Assembly: GCA_903842505.1 (NCBI GenBank)
Contig: CAIMMI010000220.1
Coordinates: 1-38,017 of the forward strand
Direction: 5' to 3'
Length of the DNA stretch: 38,017 bases
DNA from: an uncultured Verrucomicrobiota bacterium
GTDB taxonomy: Bacteria > Verrucomicrobiota > Verrucomicrobiia > Limisphaerales > UBA9464
Below, one piece after another: positions 1-7,034 of the stretch. How positions within the stretch are numbered: the stretch's first letter is position 1; every line of letters starts with the position of its first letter. Both the position numbers and the translations under genes were made by a program. The notes below the pieces were generated by a model. The model had not been told where the DNA came from and searched no databases. It saw nothing but the letters and a program-made list of their open reading frames with translations.

Positions 1-2
1 CG

Positions 3-146
3 CCACCGATCATCGGGCACTATCTGGTGTCGGGCGGCGACTGGAAGGCGGCCGTGTGGGGCGCGTGCTCGATCCTGATTGCGATGGGGATCTACTGGCC
101 GTTCGCGCGGGCGGCGGAACGGCAGCGCCTGGCGGCCATAGATTGA
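3..146 (+). CDS. C-terminal end of a PTS sugar-specific EIIC permease (cellobiose/chitobiose-like), truncated by the window edge
   Basis: The first 48 codons read in frame from base 3 to a TGA at 144-146 and encode a protein tail beginning PPIIGHYLVSGGDWKAAVW, followed by a hydrophobic segment and a short basic and acidic end. A 'PPIIGGYL.TGDWR.AVL' stretch, a last membrane helix and a 'YWPF' turn are characteristic of the C-terminus of CelB/ChbC-type EIIC proteins, the membrane subunits that import and help phosphorylate disaccharides. Only about 47 residues are visible, so family assignment rests on this tail alone and substrate cannot be told. The 5' part lies outside the window. Confidence 0.6.
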   Translation, partial: PPIIGHYLVSGGDWKAAVWGACSILIAMGIYWPFARAAERQRLAAID

Positions 147-171
147 AGGGATGGTTTGCGGTTGGGGTTAT

Positions 172-198
172 CCACAGATTCCACGGATTGCACGGATT
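172..198. repeat. Three tandem 9-base units after the PTS gene
   Basis: Bases 172-198 consist of CCACAGATT, CCACGGATT and GCACGGATT, three near-identical 9-base units preceded by TTAT. The units differ at two positions. The stretch lies in the 110-base gap between the converging PTS and PVC genes. A related array with the same 9-base period (CAGGAT plus three bases) occurs at 10338-10364, so this is probably an interspersed repeat family rather than part of a gene. Confidence 0.6.
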
Positions 199-256
199 GC
201 TGTGGAGGTGACCGGAAGCGTGGAGCGCATCTTGACACTGCCCCACCGGTTGAGCT

Positions 257-3200
257 TCAGCGGCCGGTGCCGAGGGTTCGGAGATAGGCGAAGAGGTCGG
301 TGACCTCGGTGGGTTGGATGGCTTCGAGGAGACCTTCCGGCATGACGGAGCCCTTGAGGAAGGATGATCGGCGAATCTCGGTTCGGAGGAAGCGCCGGTC
401 TTCGGTGCTGGGCTGGCGCAGGGTCAGGCTCGTGGCATCCGAAGCGGCCAGAAGGCCTTCGTGGATTTCGCCATCCTGGGTCTCGATCCGGAATCGTCTG
501 TAACCCGCTTCCATCGCGGCATTCGGGGTCAGGATGTTCCGGAGCAGCGATTCGTTGCCGTGGACGCCGGCGCCGTCGAGGGCAGGTCCGATCTTGCCGC
601 CCTGGCCCTGGACGGAGTGACAGATGCCGCAGGTGGTGGTGAAGACCTGGCGGCCACGCTGGGGATCGCCGGGCTTGGCGGCGAGGGCGCGGAACTGATC
701 GAACCGGGCAAGCATGCTGGCGGCCTCCTGCGCGGTCTGGACAGAGGGCAGGTCGCCGGTACGTTCGATCCGGGCACCGGAGCCACGTGTACCCCAGAAT
801 TCGCCCGTGCCGTGGAAGAGGAGTCCGGGAGTGCCGGGTTTCAGTGCGAGGTTGGCGGAGGAGCGGATCTGGTCGGCGGTGCGGGCGACGTCCCAGATGC
901 GGTATTCGTAGAGGTCGGCGGCGGTGCCGCCTTGTGGGGTGGAGTCGGCGACGTGCAGGCCGGCGAGGGGCCGGGGTTCGAGCGCTTTGCTCGTCTGGTC
1001 GAGTTCGCCGTTCACGTAGATCCGGAAACGGCCTTCGGCGTCGCGGGTCACCGCGAGGTGTACCCAGGCCTCGGCGGTCGTGGGCTTGGTGGCCACGGCG
1101 ATATCGTTGTGCGGGGAACTCACCCACACACGGAAGGTGCCGCCGTAGAAGTTGAGGTCGAATCCGGGCCCGCCGAGGAGTGAATCGGCGTTCGACAGGC
1201 CGGGTTCCAGCCGGATCCAGGTCTCCACGGTGAAGGGCCCGTTGAGCTGGATCGGATCATCGATGCGGGCGGCATCGGTTCCGTTGAGGCGGAGGATCGG
1301 ACGGAGGGAGTTGCCCAACTCCTTCGCCAGTTGCTGGACGAAGGCTTCGTTGGGGAGGACCGCCGTCAACTTGTCGAGGGCGTAGCCATCGAGATCCTCG
1401 CGGGCGACATCGCCAGAGCGGATCGCAGCCACAAGCCGATTGGCGGATTCGGGAGCGGAGGCCAATCGGTCCACGACCTGTTTGCGGAGCGTGGGTGTCA
1501 GGTTGGGCCAGAGTCCCAGGAGCGCGGGCAGGGCGGCATCCGACTTGGCGGCTGCGAGTGCGGCGATCGCTTCGTTGCGGACGCCTTCGTCGGCAGAGGT
1601 GGCGAATTGGGTAAAGATTTCGACCCGCGCAGAACCGGCCTCGCGCAGGGCGCGGAGGACCGCCAACTGGCGGGCAGGGGTCGTCTTGGGAGTCGCGGCG
1701 ATGGTGGCCAGTTCCGGTTCGAGGGCGGCGAGGCGGAATCCGGAAGCGAGGCGGACGGCGAGATCCGAGGACGCGCCGCCGGGTTGATTGCGGAGCAACT
1801 GGCGGACGGCGTCGACCAGCAGGGGCGCGAGTTTCTCCGGGTTCGCGATGCGGGCGCGCTGGTCGTACATCAGTTGGAGGGTCGGAGGGAGTGCCAAAGC
1901 GGCCTGCAGGGACTGGCGGGCGGCGGGTTCGTCGGCGACTCCGGCAATGAAGAGGAGTTCCTCGGTGTTCAGTCCGCGGTCGAGGGTGGGCAGCAAACGC
2001 ACGAACCTCCGGGCGCCTTCGGAACCACCCAGGATCACGGCACCGAGAGCCCGCGCCTCGCGGGTGAGCGGGCGGCTGTCTTCGTCGAGGTACCGGGCGA
2101 CGATACCGCGATGCTTCTCGAGGGCGATGCGCGCGAGGTAACGTTCGAAGTCCCGGAAGTAGAGCGGGGCGCGCGGCCAGTCACCAGGCGTGGCAGCTAC
2201 CGCGGCCTGCAGGAGGAGAGCCGTGGCCGCGACCGCATCCTCGCGGTCCGCCACAGTCGGTTGGGGATCCGTGGCGATGAACTCCACCATGCGGGCGAGG
2301 ACCCGGATGGCTTCCTGGCGGACCAATCGGTCCGGGTCCGCGAGACCGCGGGAGGCCAGAAGGCGCGTGGATTCATGATTGAATCCGGCATCGCCATAGA
2401 CCCGGAGGATCTCCTTCCGGAGAGATCGGGACCGGGCGGTCTCGAAGGCGCGCTGCAGCGGGACCGGTTCAACCGAACGGAGACCTTCGAGGGCCCACAG
2501 GCACCGGATGCGGAGGTCCGCCGGAGCGGACACGTCTTCGAAAATGCGGGTCAACTGCGGTTCCAGAGCGCGCGCCTTCCGGTCGATGATCTGCTGCCAC
2601 GCGGCCTGAACTTCCCAGGTGTTCGGCGCCGCAAGCGACTTCAGGAGATCTGCCTCCGGGACTTTCGCGAGGTCCGGTACCTGGGTCCGATGCGGCTGGC
2701 TTTCGTGGCGGACACGCCAGATGCGGCCACGGACCTTGTCCCGCTCGGGATGGTTCCGCGGAACCTCGTTGTGGGAAATGATCTGGTTGTACCAGTCGAC
2801 GATGTAGAGGCATCCGTCGGGTCCCATGGAAATGGCTACGGGCCGGAACCACGGATCGCTGCTGAGGACGAAGTCGGGCAGGTGTTCCAGCTGCCAGCCG
2901 TTCGCGTAAGCCTCGGGTTGGGAAGCGCCGGAGCCGCGATGCAACCGGATGGCCTGGATCTTCCGGGTGATCGGATTGGCGACGAAGAAGACGTCGCGCC
3001 ACGGGGCCGGGAAGGAGTCGGAACCTTCGCTGAGAGCGAGACCGGAGAGGCCGGTGCCGCCCATCTCGGTTTCGGCGGTCTTCGGGAAGGGCGGGGCGAA
3101 GGGACGGGGAATGTCATCGCCGCAGAGCGGGTAGGACGCGCCTTCGAGGAAGGGCATCATCGGCCAGCCCTGGTCGTTGGCTTCCTGGATGAACATCTCG

Positions 3201-4543
3201 CCGTGCCGGTCGAAGACGAGACCCCAGATGTTGCACGGCCCCCAGCCAACAGTCTCGAAGCGGCTGCCATCCGGCCGGAACCGGGCCATCTTGGTCTTGT
3301 TGAACTCGGTGGTGACGCCGTCGGCGCCGATGACCTTGGAGTTGTTGAAAGCGCCCTGGGCGAGCAGGAACCAATTCCCCGGCAGTCGCGTGAACTGATG
3401 CGGGAACAGGTGCGAATCCTCGATCCCAAAGCCTTTCAGCACGACCTCATGCCGATCCGCCTTTCCGTCGCCGTCTGTGTCACGGTAGCGGCGGACCTCG
3501 GATCCATACTGGGCGTAGGCGCCGTCGAGGTAGGGTTGGAGACCCAGCGGCATGGCCACACCTTCGGCGAAGACGCGCGCCTTCTGGCGGCCTGGGGCCG
3601 TGGGCGTATCGAACACCAGGATCCGATCCTTCCCACCGCGCTCGAAGAGCGCCCGCGCTTCGGCCGGCGATTCATTGGCGTCGATCGGGTAATCCAGGGC
3701 CGTAGCGGTCCAGAGGCGTCCGGCTTGGTCGAAGGCCATGGGGACGAACTTGCCGCCATCCGGTTCCGCCGCGACGAGTTCGACGCGGAATCCAGGGGGT
3801 ACCGAGAACGAGCGTTCCTGTTCCTCCGGGGACAACGGCGAGGAATGGGGAACGGCAGGCGGTGTGCTGGCACCTTCGTTGCGCGGGCGCACCGGCAGTT
3901 CCTCCAGGGTGATGTTCCGGAACGAGCCTTCCGCCGCTCCTCCGCCGTGGACCTGGAACCCGAGGCGCCCACCCTTGCCGGCAATGGCCGGGTCCGGTTC
4001 GTAATAGTCGACCCCTTGGACGCCGTTGATCCAGGTCGCGATCCGGGCGCCGTCGGCCAGCACGACATAGTCATTCCATTCATTCCGCCGGATGACCTTG
4101 TCGAGGGAGCCGATGTCCGACCACGCCAGCACACGATTGCGGCGGGACTCGTCGTAGAGGCTGCCCCACCAATTGGGTTCGCCGATGTCGCACTGATAGC
4201 CCGACATCTCGGAGCTGTTGGGGACGCGTTCGGATCGGATCTGGACGCCGGAATTGATGAAGCCCGAGCCGCCGCGGAGCCTGAATTGCAGGCGCAGGAC
4301 AAAGTTCGTGTATCGACGTTCCGTGGCGAGGAACTCGTTCTGCGGGATCGTCTCCGTGAGTGAACCTCCGACGATCATGCCATCGACGGCCTTCCAGAGT
4401 TTCGGCGCGCCCTCCCAGCCATTGAGGCTCTTGCCGTCGAACAGCGGCTTTGTGCCCGGGCCTGCGGGTGGCGGCGGTGCTGCCTGCAAAGCGGAGACAA
4501 CGGTCAGCGCCAGCGCGAACGGGAAGACAGGGAACTTGTTCAT
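257..4543 (-). CDS. Secreted multidomain PVC protein: DUF1080 + PVC-type dehydrogenase-like propeller + HEAT repeats + LamG + cytochrome c
   Basis: This 1428-residue protein starts with a signal peptide (residues 1-21, hydrophobic core, ending in ALQA). Residues about 30-215 form a DUF1080 (3-keto-disaccharide hydrolase/LamG-like) domain with LFDGKSLNGWEG at 34-45. Residues about 245-620 resemble the PVC 'membrane-bound dehydrogenase' (NHL/glucose dehydrogenase-like propeller) domain, starting FSVPPGF and ending GRIWRVR. Alpha-helical HEAT-like repeats follow (about 640-1060), then a LamG/concanavalin-like domain (about 1085-1260). A C-terminal class I cytochrome c domain has a haem motif C1305-G-I-C1308-H1309 and a plausible distal Met in VMPEG. 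Such proteins are exported and thought to act on polysaccharides or sugars with electron transfer to a c-type haem. The exact substrate is unknown. The ATG at 4543 fits the signal peptide. The full combination in one chain is unusually elaborate. Confidence 0.9.
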   Translation of the reverse strand: MNKFPVFPFALALTVVSALQAAPPPPAGPGTKPLFDGKSLNGWEGAPKLWKAVDGMIVGGSLTETIPQNEFLATERRYTNFVLRLQFRLRGGSGFINSGVQIRSERVPNSSEMSGYQCDIGEPNWWGSLYDESRRNRVLAWSDIGSLDKVIRRNEWNDYVVLADGARIATWINGVQGVDYYEPDPAIAGKGGRLGFQVHGGGAAEGSFRNITLEELPVRPRNEGASTPPAVPHSSPLSPEEQERSFSVPPGFRVELVAAEPDGGKFVPMAFDQAGRLWTATALDYPIDANESPAEARALFERGGKDRILVFDTPTAPGRQKARVFAEGVAMPLGLQPYLDGAYAQYGSEVRRYRDTDGDGKADRHEVVLKGFGIEDSHLFPHQFTRLPGNWFLLAQGAFNNSKVIGADGVTTEFNKTKMARFRPDGSRFETVGWGPCNIWGLVFDRHGEMFIQEANDQGWPMMPFLEGASYPLCGDDIPRPFAPPFPKTAETEMGGTGLSGLALSEGSDSFPAPWRDVFFVANPITRKIQAIRLHRGSGASQPEAYANGWQLEHLPDFVLSSDPWFRPVAISMGPDGCLYIVDWYNQIISHNEVPRNHPERDKVRGRIWRVRHESQPHRTQVPDLAKVPEADLLKSLAAPNTWEVQAAWQQIIDRKARALEPQLTRIFEDVSAPADLRIRCLWALEGLRSVEPVPLQRAFETARSRSLRKEILRVYGDAGFNHESTRLLASRGLADPDRLVRQEAIRVLARMVEFIATDPQPTVADREDAVAATALLLQAAVAATPGDWPRAPLYFRDFERYLARIALEKHRGIVARYLDEDSRPLTREARALGAVILGGSEGARRFVRLLPTLDRGLNTEELLFIAGVADEPAARQSLQAALALPPTLQLMYDQRARIANPEKLAPLLVDAVRQLLRNQPGGASSDLAVRLASGFRLAALEPELATIAATPKTTPARQLAVLRALREAGSARVEIFTQFATSADEGVRNEAIAALAAAKSDAALPALLGLWPNLTPTLRKQVVDRLASAPESANRLVAAIRSGDVAREDLDGYALDKLTAVLPNEAFVQQLAKELGNSLRPILRLNGTDAARIDDPIQLNGPFTVETWIRLEPGLSNADSLLGGPGFDLNFYGGTFRVWVSSPHNDIAVATKPTTAEAWVHLAVTRDAEGRFRIYVNGELDQTSKALEPRPLAGLHVADSTPQGGTAADLYEYRIWDVARTADQIRSSANLALKPGTPGLLFHGTGEFWGTRGSGARIERTGDLPSVQTAQEAASMLARFDQFRALAAKPGDPQRGRQVFTTTCGICHSVQGQGGKIGPALDGAGVHGNESLLRNILTPNAAMEAGYRRFRIETQDGEIHEGLLAASDATSLTLRQPSTEDRRFLRTEIRRSSFLKGSVMPEGLLEAIQPTEVTDLFAYLRTLGTGR

Positions 4544-4592
4544 CGGACGATGCGAGAAGTCTTACAGAGCCGGGACCGGACCGCGAATCAGG

Positions 4593-4614
4593 AAAAAAGG
4601 GCTCAAGCCAGCCC
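4593..4614 (-). terminator. Terminator-like hairpin in the leader of the PVC gene
   Basis: Read on the minus strand, GGGCT (4614-4610), a six-base loop and AGCCC (4603-4599) are followed directly by six T residues (4598-4593). This is the shape of a short intrinsic terminator. It lies about 50 bases upstream of the start codon of the minus-strand multidomain gene, so it would either attenuate that gene's leader or end a transcript from the repeat region at 4646-4860. The 5-bp stem is short, so function is uncertain. Confidence 0.35.
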
Positions 4615-4742
4615 CCCAAAAAACCGAAGCGACACGGGAGCGGGGCTACCGACTGGAATGAAAGACAACCCGAATCGGGGGGGCTCTCTGGCCCCGGTCG
4701 CGAATTCGACGGGACGAACCTCCGCCGATCCGCGGTGCGTCG

Positions 4743-4853
4743 ATGGCGGCCTTGTTTACATCCGCGTGTCGCATATGCGACATGCCATTGCAAATCGACC
4801 CCGGGCGCTCGTTGGGTCGTCGGTGGCGGCCTTGTTTGCATCCGCGTGTCGCA
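4743..4853. repeat. Imperfect ~31-base direct repeat pair
   Basis: Two copies lie at about 4743-4773 and 4823-4853, offset by exactly 80 bases. The shared core is GGCGGCCTTGTTT, then A or G, then CATCCGCGTGTCGCA. They are almost identical over the core but sit in otherwise different sequence. This high identity in non-coding DNA suggests a dispersed repeat unit, or two copies of a regulatory box. No flanking transposase is present. Confidence 0.7.
4768..4781. promoter_or_regulatory. Perfect 14-base palindrome GTCGCATATGCGAC
   Basis: GTCGCATATGCGAC is its own reverse complement. It extends imperfectly to 4764-4785 (GCGT on the left against ATGC on the right). It begins inside the end of the first direct-repeat copy; the second copy continues differently after GTCGCA. 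A palindrome of this kind could be a dimeric regulator site, but no partner regulator is identified. Confidence 0.4.
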
Positions 4854-4933
4854 GTTTTCGGCATGGGGAACCGGAAATCTTCCGACTGCCGACCATTGTG
4901 CTCCGGGGTGAAACGGGCTCTTTTGGAGCCGCG

Positions 4934-5233
4934 ATGATGAAGCCCGTGACGTTTTTGCGGAAGGTGTCGATGGCGGAGGGGATCTCGTATCTCTTGCTGC
5001 TGCTGGTAGCGATGCCGCTGAAGTACTGGGGCGGGATGCCGATGGCCGTGCGGGTGGTTGGATCGCTCCACGGTTTGCTGTTTGTGGTCCTGTGCGTGGC
5101 GTTGTTGTGGGTGTTGATCCAGGCCCGGTGGCCCTTCCTGCGGGCGGTCCTGGTATTCGTCCTCTCCTTCGTGCCGTTCGCCCCGCTGTTCCTCGATCGA
5201 CGGATGAAGGTCTGGGAAGGCGAAAGGCGGTGA
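4934..5233 (+). CDS. DUF3817 family small integral membrane protein
   Basis: The 99-residue product begins MMKPVTFLRKVSMAEGISY and contains about three hydrophobic segments: around residues 15-30, 40-65 (including HGLLFVVLCVALLW) and 70-92. The 'R..AEG.SYL.LL..AMPLKY' start and the 'HG.LF' motif are typical of DUF3817, small bacterial inner-membrane proteins of unknown function, also found as domains in larger membrane proteins. The open frame extends upstream to 4550, but the earlier part is low-complexity non-coding translation. I therefore place the start at the ATG at 4934 (a second ATG follows at 4937). The gene converges on the arsR-type gene. Confidence 0.8.
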   Translation: MMKPVTFLRKVSMAEGISYLLLLLVAMPLKYWGGMPMAVRVVGSLHGLLFVVLCVALLWVLIQARWPFLRAVLVFVLSFVPFAPLFLDRRMKVWEGERR

Positions 5234-5334
5234 AAAGGCTGATCGGACCGGTTGGGGAGCCTCAGGTCGGCAGGATTTCCGTGCTCAAGGCCTGGGTTTG
5301 ACGGTTGAGCGGACCATCGGGATCGCAAAACCCA

Positions 5335-5670
5335 TTACGAACCCAGCGCCCGGGCATGGCTCTGGACCCGTTTCTGGAGGCTGCCACAGACGATTTCACA
5401 GAGGTCGAAGATGCCGGGGTCGGCGATGAAATAGATGACGTTGGCGCCCTCGCGGCGGCGTCCGACGATGCCGGCTTCGGCCAGGGCCTGGAGGTGGCGG
5501 GAGGCGTTGGCTTGAGCGAGTCCGGTGGCATCGACGAGCTGGGAGACGCTGAGTTCGGACGGGCGGAGGCTCTGGAGGAGGCGGAGGCGGGAGGGTTCCC
5601 CGAGGACGCGGAAACGTGCGGCCACGAGATCGATGGCTTCCTCGGAGAGGGCGGGGTGGTTCTTGGCCAT
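5335..5670 (-). CDS. ArsR/SmtB-family transcriptional repressor
   Basis: The 111-residue product has the compact winged-helix fold of ArsR proteins. It shows an FRVLGEPSRLRLLQ segment near residues 20-33, a recognition helix region at about 41-69 including NASRHLQALAEAGIV, and a beta-wing with GANVIYF. Two cysteines occur in the C-terminal helix (C91 and C95, FDLCEIVCG), which could sense thiophilic metals, reactive sulfur or oxidants; these are its only cysteines. The start is the ATG at 5670, since the upstream frame is antisense to other genes. It diverges from the DUF2892-adaptor-pump operon, with a strong dyad between them, so autoregulation and control of that operon are likely. The inducer is not known. 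Confidence 0.9.
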   Translation of the reverse strand: MAKNHPALSEEAIDLVAARFRVLGEPSRLRLLQSLRPSELSVSQLVDATGLAQANASRHLQALAEAGIVGRRREGANVIYFIADPGIFDLCEIVCGSLQKRVQSHARALGS

Positions 5671-5708
5671 GGGCAGTAAGAAAGTCGAAGGCTTGGCTTG
5701 CGTCAACG

Positions 5709-5730
5709 CATATGTGTATATACTCATATG
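5709..5730. promoter_or_regulatory. 22-base dyad operator candidate for the ArsR-type repressor
   Basis: The sequence is CATATG, one base, GTATATAC, one base, CATATG. The outer and central elements are each palindromic, so the whole 22-mer is a dyad broken only at the two single spacer bases. It lies 38 bases upstream of the arsR-type start and 4 bases before the ATG of the divergent gene. It is the only AT-rich patch in a GC-rich region and overlaps a TATACT (5719-5724) that could be a -10 box. ArsR proteins commonly bind AT-rich imperfect dyads over promoters. Confidence 0.7.
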
Positions 5731-5734
5731 TGTA

Positions 5735-5959
5735 ATGAAAACCGAAGGCATCATCCGAATCCTCGCCGGCGTCCTCGTTCTCAGCTCGGTTGTCCTCTCC
5801 CGGTTCGTCCACCCCAACTGGATCCTCCTCGCCGCGTTCGTCGGTGCGAACCTCATCCAGTCCGCCTTCACCGGCTTCTGTCCCGCAGAGAGCCTCCTCC
5901 GCCGGATGGGTGTCGGCAGTGGCAAGGGTGGGGGGGGCTGCGGTGGTGCTTGTTCCTGA
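5735..5959 (+). CDS. YgaP-like DUF2892 small membrane protein
   Basis: The 74-residue product starts MKTEGIIRILAGVLVLSSVV. It has two membrane segments (about 7-23 and 29-45) followed by the motif FTGFCPAESLLRRMG and a glycine-rich tail containing two more cysteines. This matches DUF2892, the transmembrane part of the E. coli thiosulfate sulfurtransferase YgaP, including its conserved 'GFCP' cysteine. No rhodanese domain is attached or adjacent. The start ATG at 5735 lies only about 10 bases after a potential -10 box and has no Shine-Dalgarno sequence, so the mRNA may be nearly leaderless. It is first in an apparent operon with an RND adaptor and pump under ArsR-type control, pointing to sulfur or thiol-reactive stress (inference). 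Confidence 0.85.
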   Translation: MKTEGIIRILAGVLVLSSVVLSRFVHPNWILLAAFVGANLIQSAFTGFCPAESLLRRMGVGSGKGGGGCGGACS

Positions 5960-5999
5960 GTACTTCCGAATCCACGGAACTCCGAACCTCTCCGATCCC

Positions 6000-7034
6000 A
6001 TGAATGCACTCCCTTCGAATCGCTGGATGCCGCTGTTGGTGGGCGGCCTGAGCTTGGTGGTGGCCGGGTGCCACGAGTCCAAGCCCGGCGTTCTGGCCAG
6101 CAACCTTCCGCCGGCCCGCGTCCGGTTGGGAGAGGTCCGCCTGGCTCCCTACGTGGCCGTGGAGGAAGTGATGGGAACGGTTCGGGCGCGTCGCAAGACG
6201 GTGGTCGAGGCCAAGGTGACCGGGCGGATCTCGGCCTTGGACGTGCGGCTTGGGCAATCGGTGCGATCAGGGGATCTATTGATCCAGTTGGACGCGCCGG
6301 AGTTGGTGGCACGGGTAGACCAAGCGCGGGTCGTCCTCGATCAGGCGGGCCGGGAGCGGGACCGGTTTCAGGGGTTGCTCCAGCAGCGGACCGTGACGGC
6401 GCAGGAGTTTGAATTGGTCGATTCGCGTTGGCGGGTGGCCAAGGCGGGGATGGCCGAGGCAGAGACCCTGTTGGGCTATACGCGGGTCACGGCGGCGTTC
6501 GACGGGGTGGTGAGCCGGAAGGTGGCCGAGTTGGGCGACCTGGCCACGCCTGGGCGTCCCTTGCTGGAACTGGAGGTTCCCGGGGACTTGCGGCTGGAGG
6601 CGGACGTGGGCGAGGCCCTGCTAAGCCGGATCCAGACCCATCAGGTCCTCAGCGTGCGGCTCGCTGGGAAGCCGGATGTGGAAGGGCGCGTAGCGGAAAT
6701 TGCTCCAGCGGCGGACGCCGGCACGCGGACCTTTTTGGTGAAGGTGGATCTGCCGCCCTTGGAGGGTGTGCATTCCGGACAGTTTGGGCGGCTGGGCATC
6801 CCGGTGGCCGAATCCAGCATCCTGAGCGTTCCGGCGGCGGCACTCATCCGACGCGGGCAACTGGAGTTCGTGGTGGTGGGTGTGGGTGGACGAGCCCAGC
6901 TGCGCTTGGTGCGGACCGGTCGCGCCCTCGGGGATCGGATTGAGATCCTCTCCGGACTGGAAGGGGGCGAGAAGGTGGTGTTGGAGGCACCGGCGTCGGT
7001 GATCGAAGGGCAGGGGTTGGAGGTGGCGCCATGA
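6000..7034 (+). CDS. RND efflux periplasmic adaptor lipoprotein (HlyD/MFP family)
   Basis: The 344-residue protein begins with a lipoprotein signal peptide whose lipobox ends VAGC at C24, so it is probably anchored to the inner membrane by lipid. The order of elements is that of RND membrane fusion proteins: a beta-barrel/lipoyl half ([19 protein letters not shown]), a short coiled-coil hairpin around residues 95-160, the second lipoyl half ([15 protein letters not shown]), a beta-barrel and a C-terminal membrane-proximal domain. Such proteins bridge the inner-membrane pump and an outer-membrane channel. It overlaps the pump gene by four bases (ATGA), so the two are translationally coupled. 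The ATG at 6000 is chosen because it gives the signal peptide; longer frames upstream overlap the DUF2892 gene. Confidence 0.9.
   Translation: MNALPSNRWMPLLVGGLSLVVAGCHESKPGVLASNLPPARVRLGEVRLAPYVAVEEVMGTVRARRKTVVEAKVTGRISALDVRLGQSVRSGDLLIQLDAPELVARVDQARVVLDQAGRERDRFQGLLQQRTVTAQEFELVDSRWRVAKAGMAEAETLLGYTRVTAAFDGVVSRKVAELGDLATPGRPLLELEVPGDLRLEADVGEALLSRIQTHQVLSVRLAGKPDVEGRVAEIAPAADAGTRTFLVKVDLPPLEGVHSGQFGRLGIPVAESSILSVPAAALIRRGQLEFVVVGVGGRAQLRLVRTGRALGDRIEILSGLEGGEKVVLEAPASVIEGQGLEVAP

Larger units (their letters stand above)
4544..4933. other. 390-base non-coding stretch between divergent genes, with repeats and a hairpin
   Basis: This gap separates the PVC multidomain gene (minus) from the DUF3817 gene (plus). 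Open frames cross it on both strands, but their translations are arginine- and proline-rich, of low quality and match no family, so I do not call a gene. It holds a terminator-like hairpin near 4593-4614 (minus orientation), two copies of a ~31-base direct repeat 80 bases apart (4743-4773 and 4823-4853) and a perfect 14-base palindrome at 4768-4781. Promoters for both flanking genes must lie here, but no clear -35/-10 pair can be singled out. Confidence 0.6.

Noticed and set aside
1331-4363. Open frame of about 1010 codons on the plus strand across the multidomain PVC gene
   Set aside because: It is antisense to a gene with clear domains; the translation is rich in Gly, Arg, Glu and Asp without hydrophobic cores, as expected for a shadow of GC-rich coding sequence.
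4646-5071. Minus-strand open frame through the repeat region ending just before the terminator-like hairpin
   Set aside because: The translation is Arg/Pro-rich without family similarity, overlaps the DUF3817 gene antisense, and owes its openness mainly to the repeats. Kept only as context for the hairpin finding.
5234-5334. Possible terminator between the converging DUF3817 and ArsR-type genes
   Set aside because: No stem followed by a T-run could be found on either strand.
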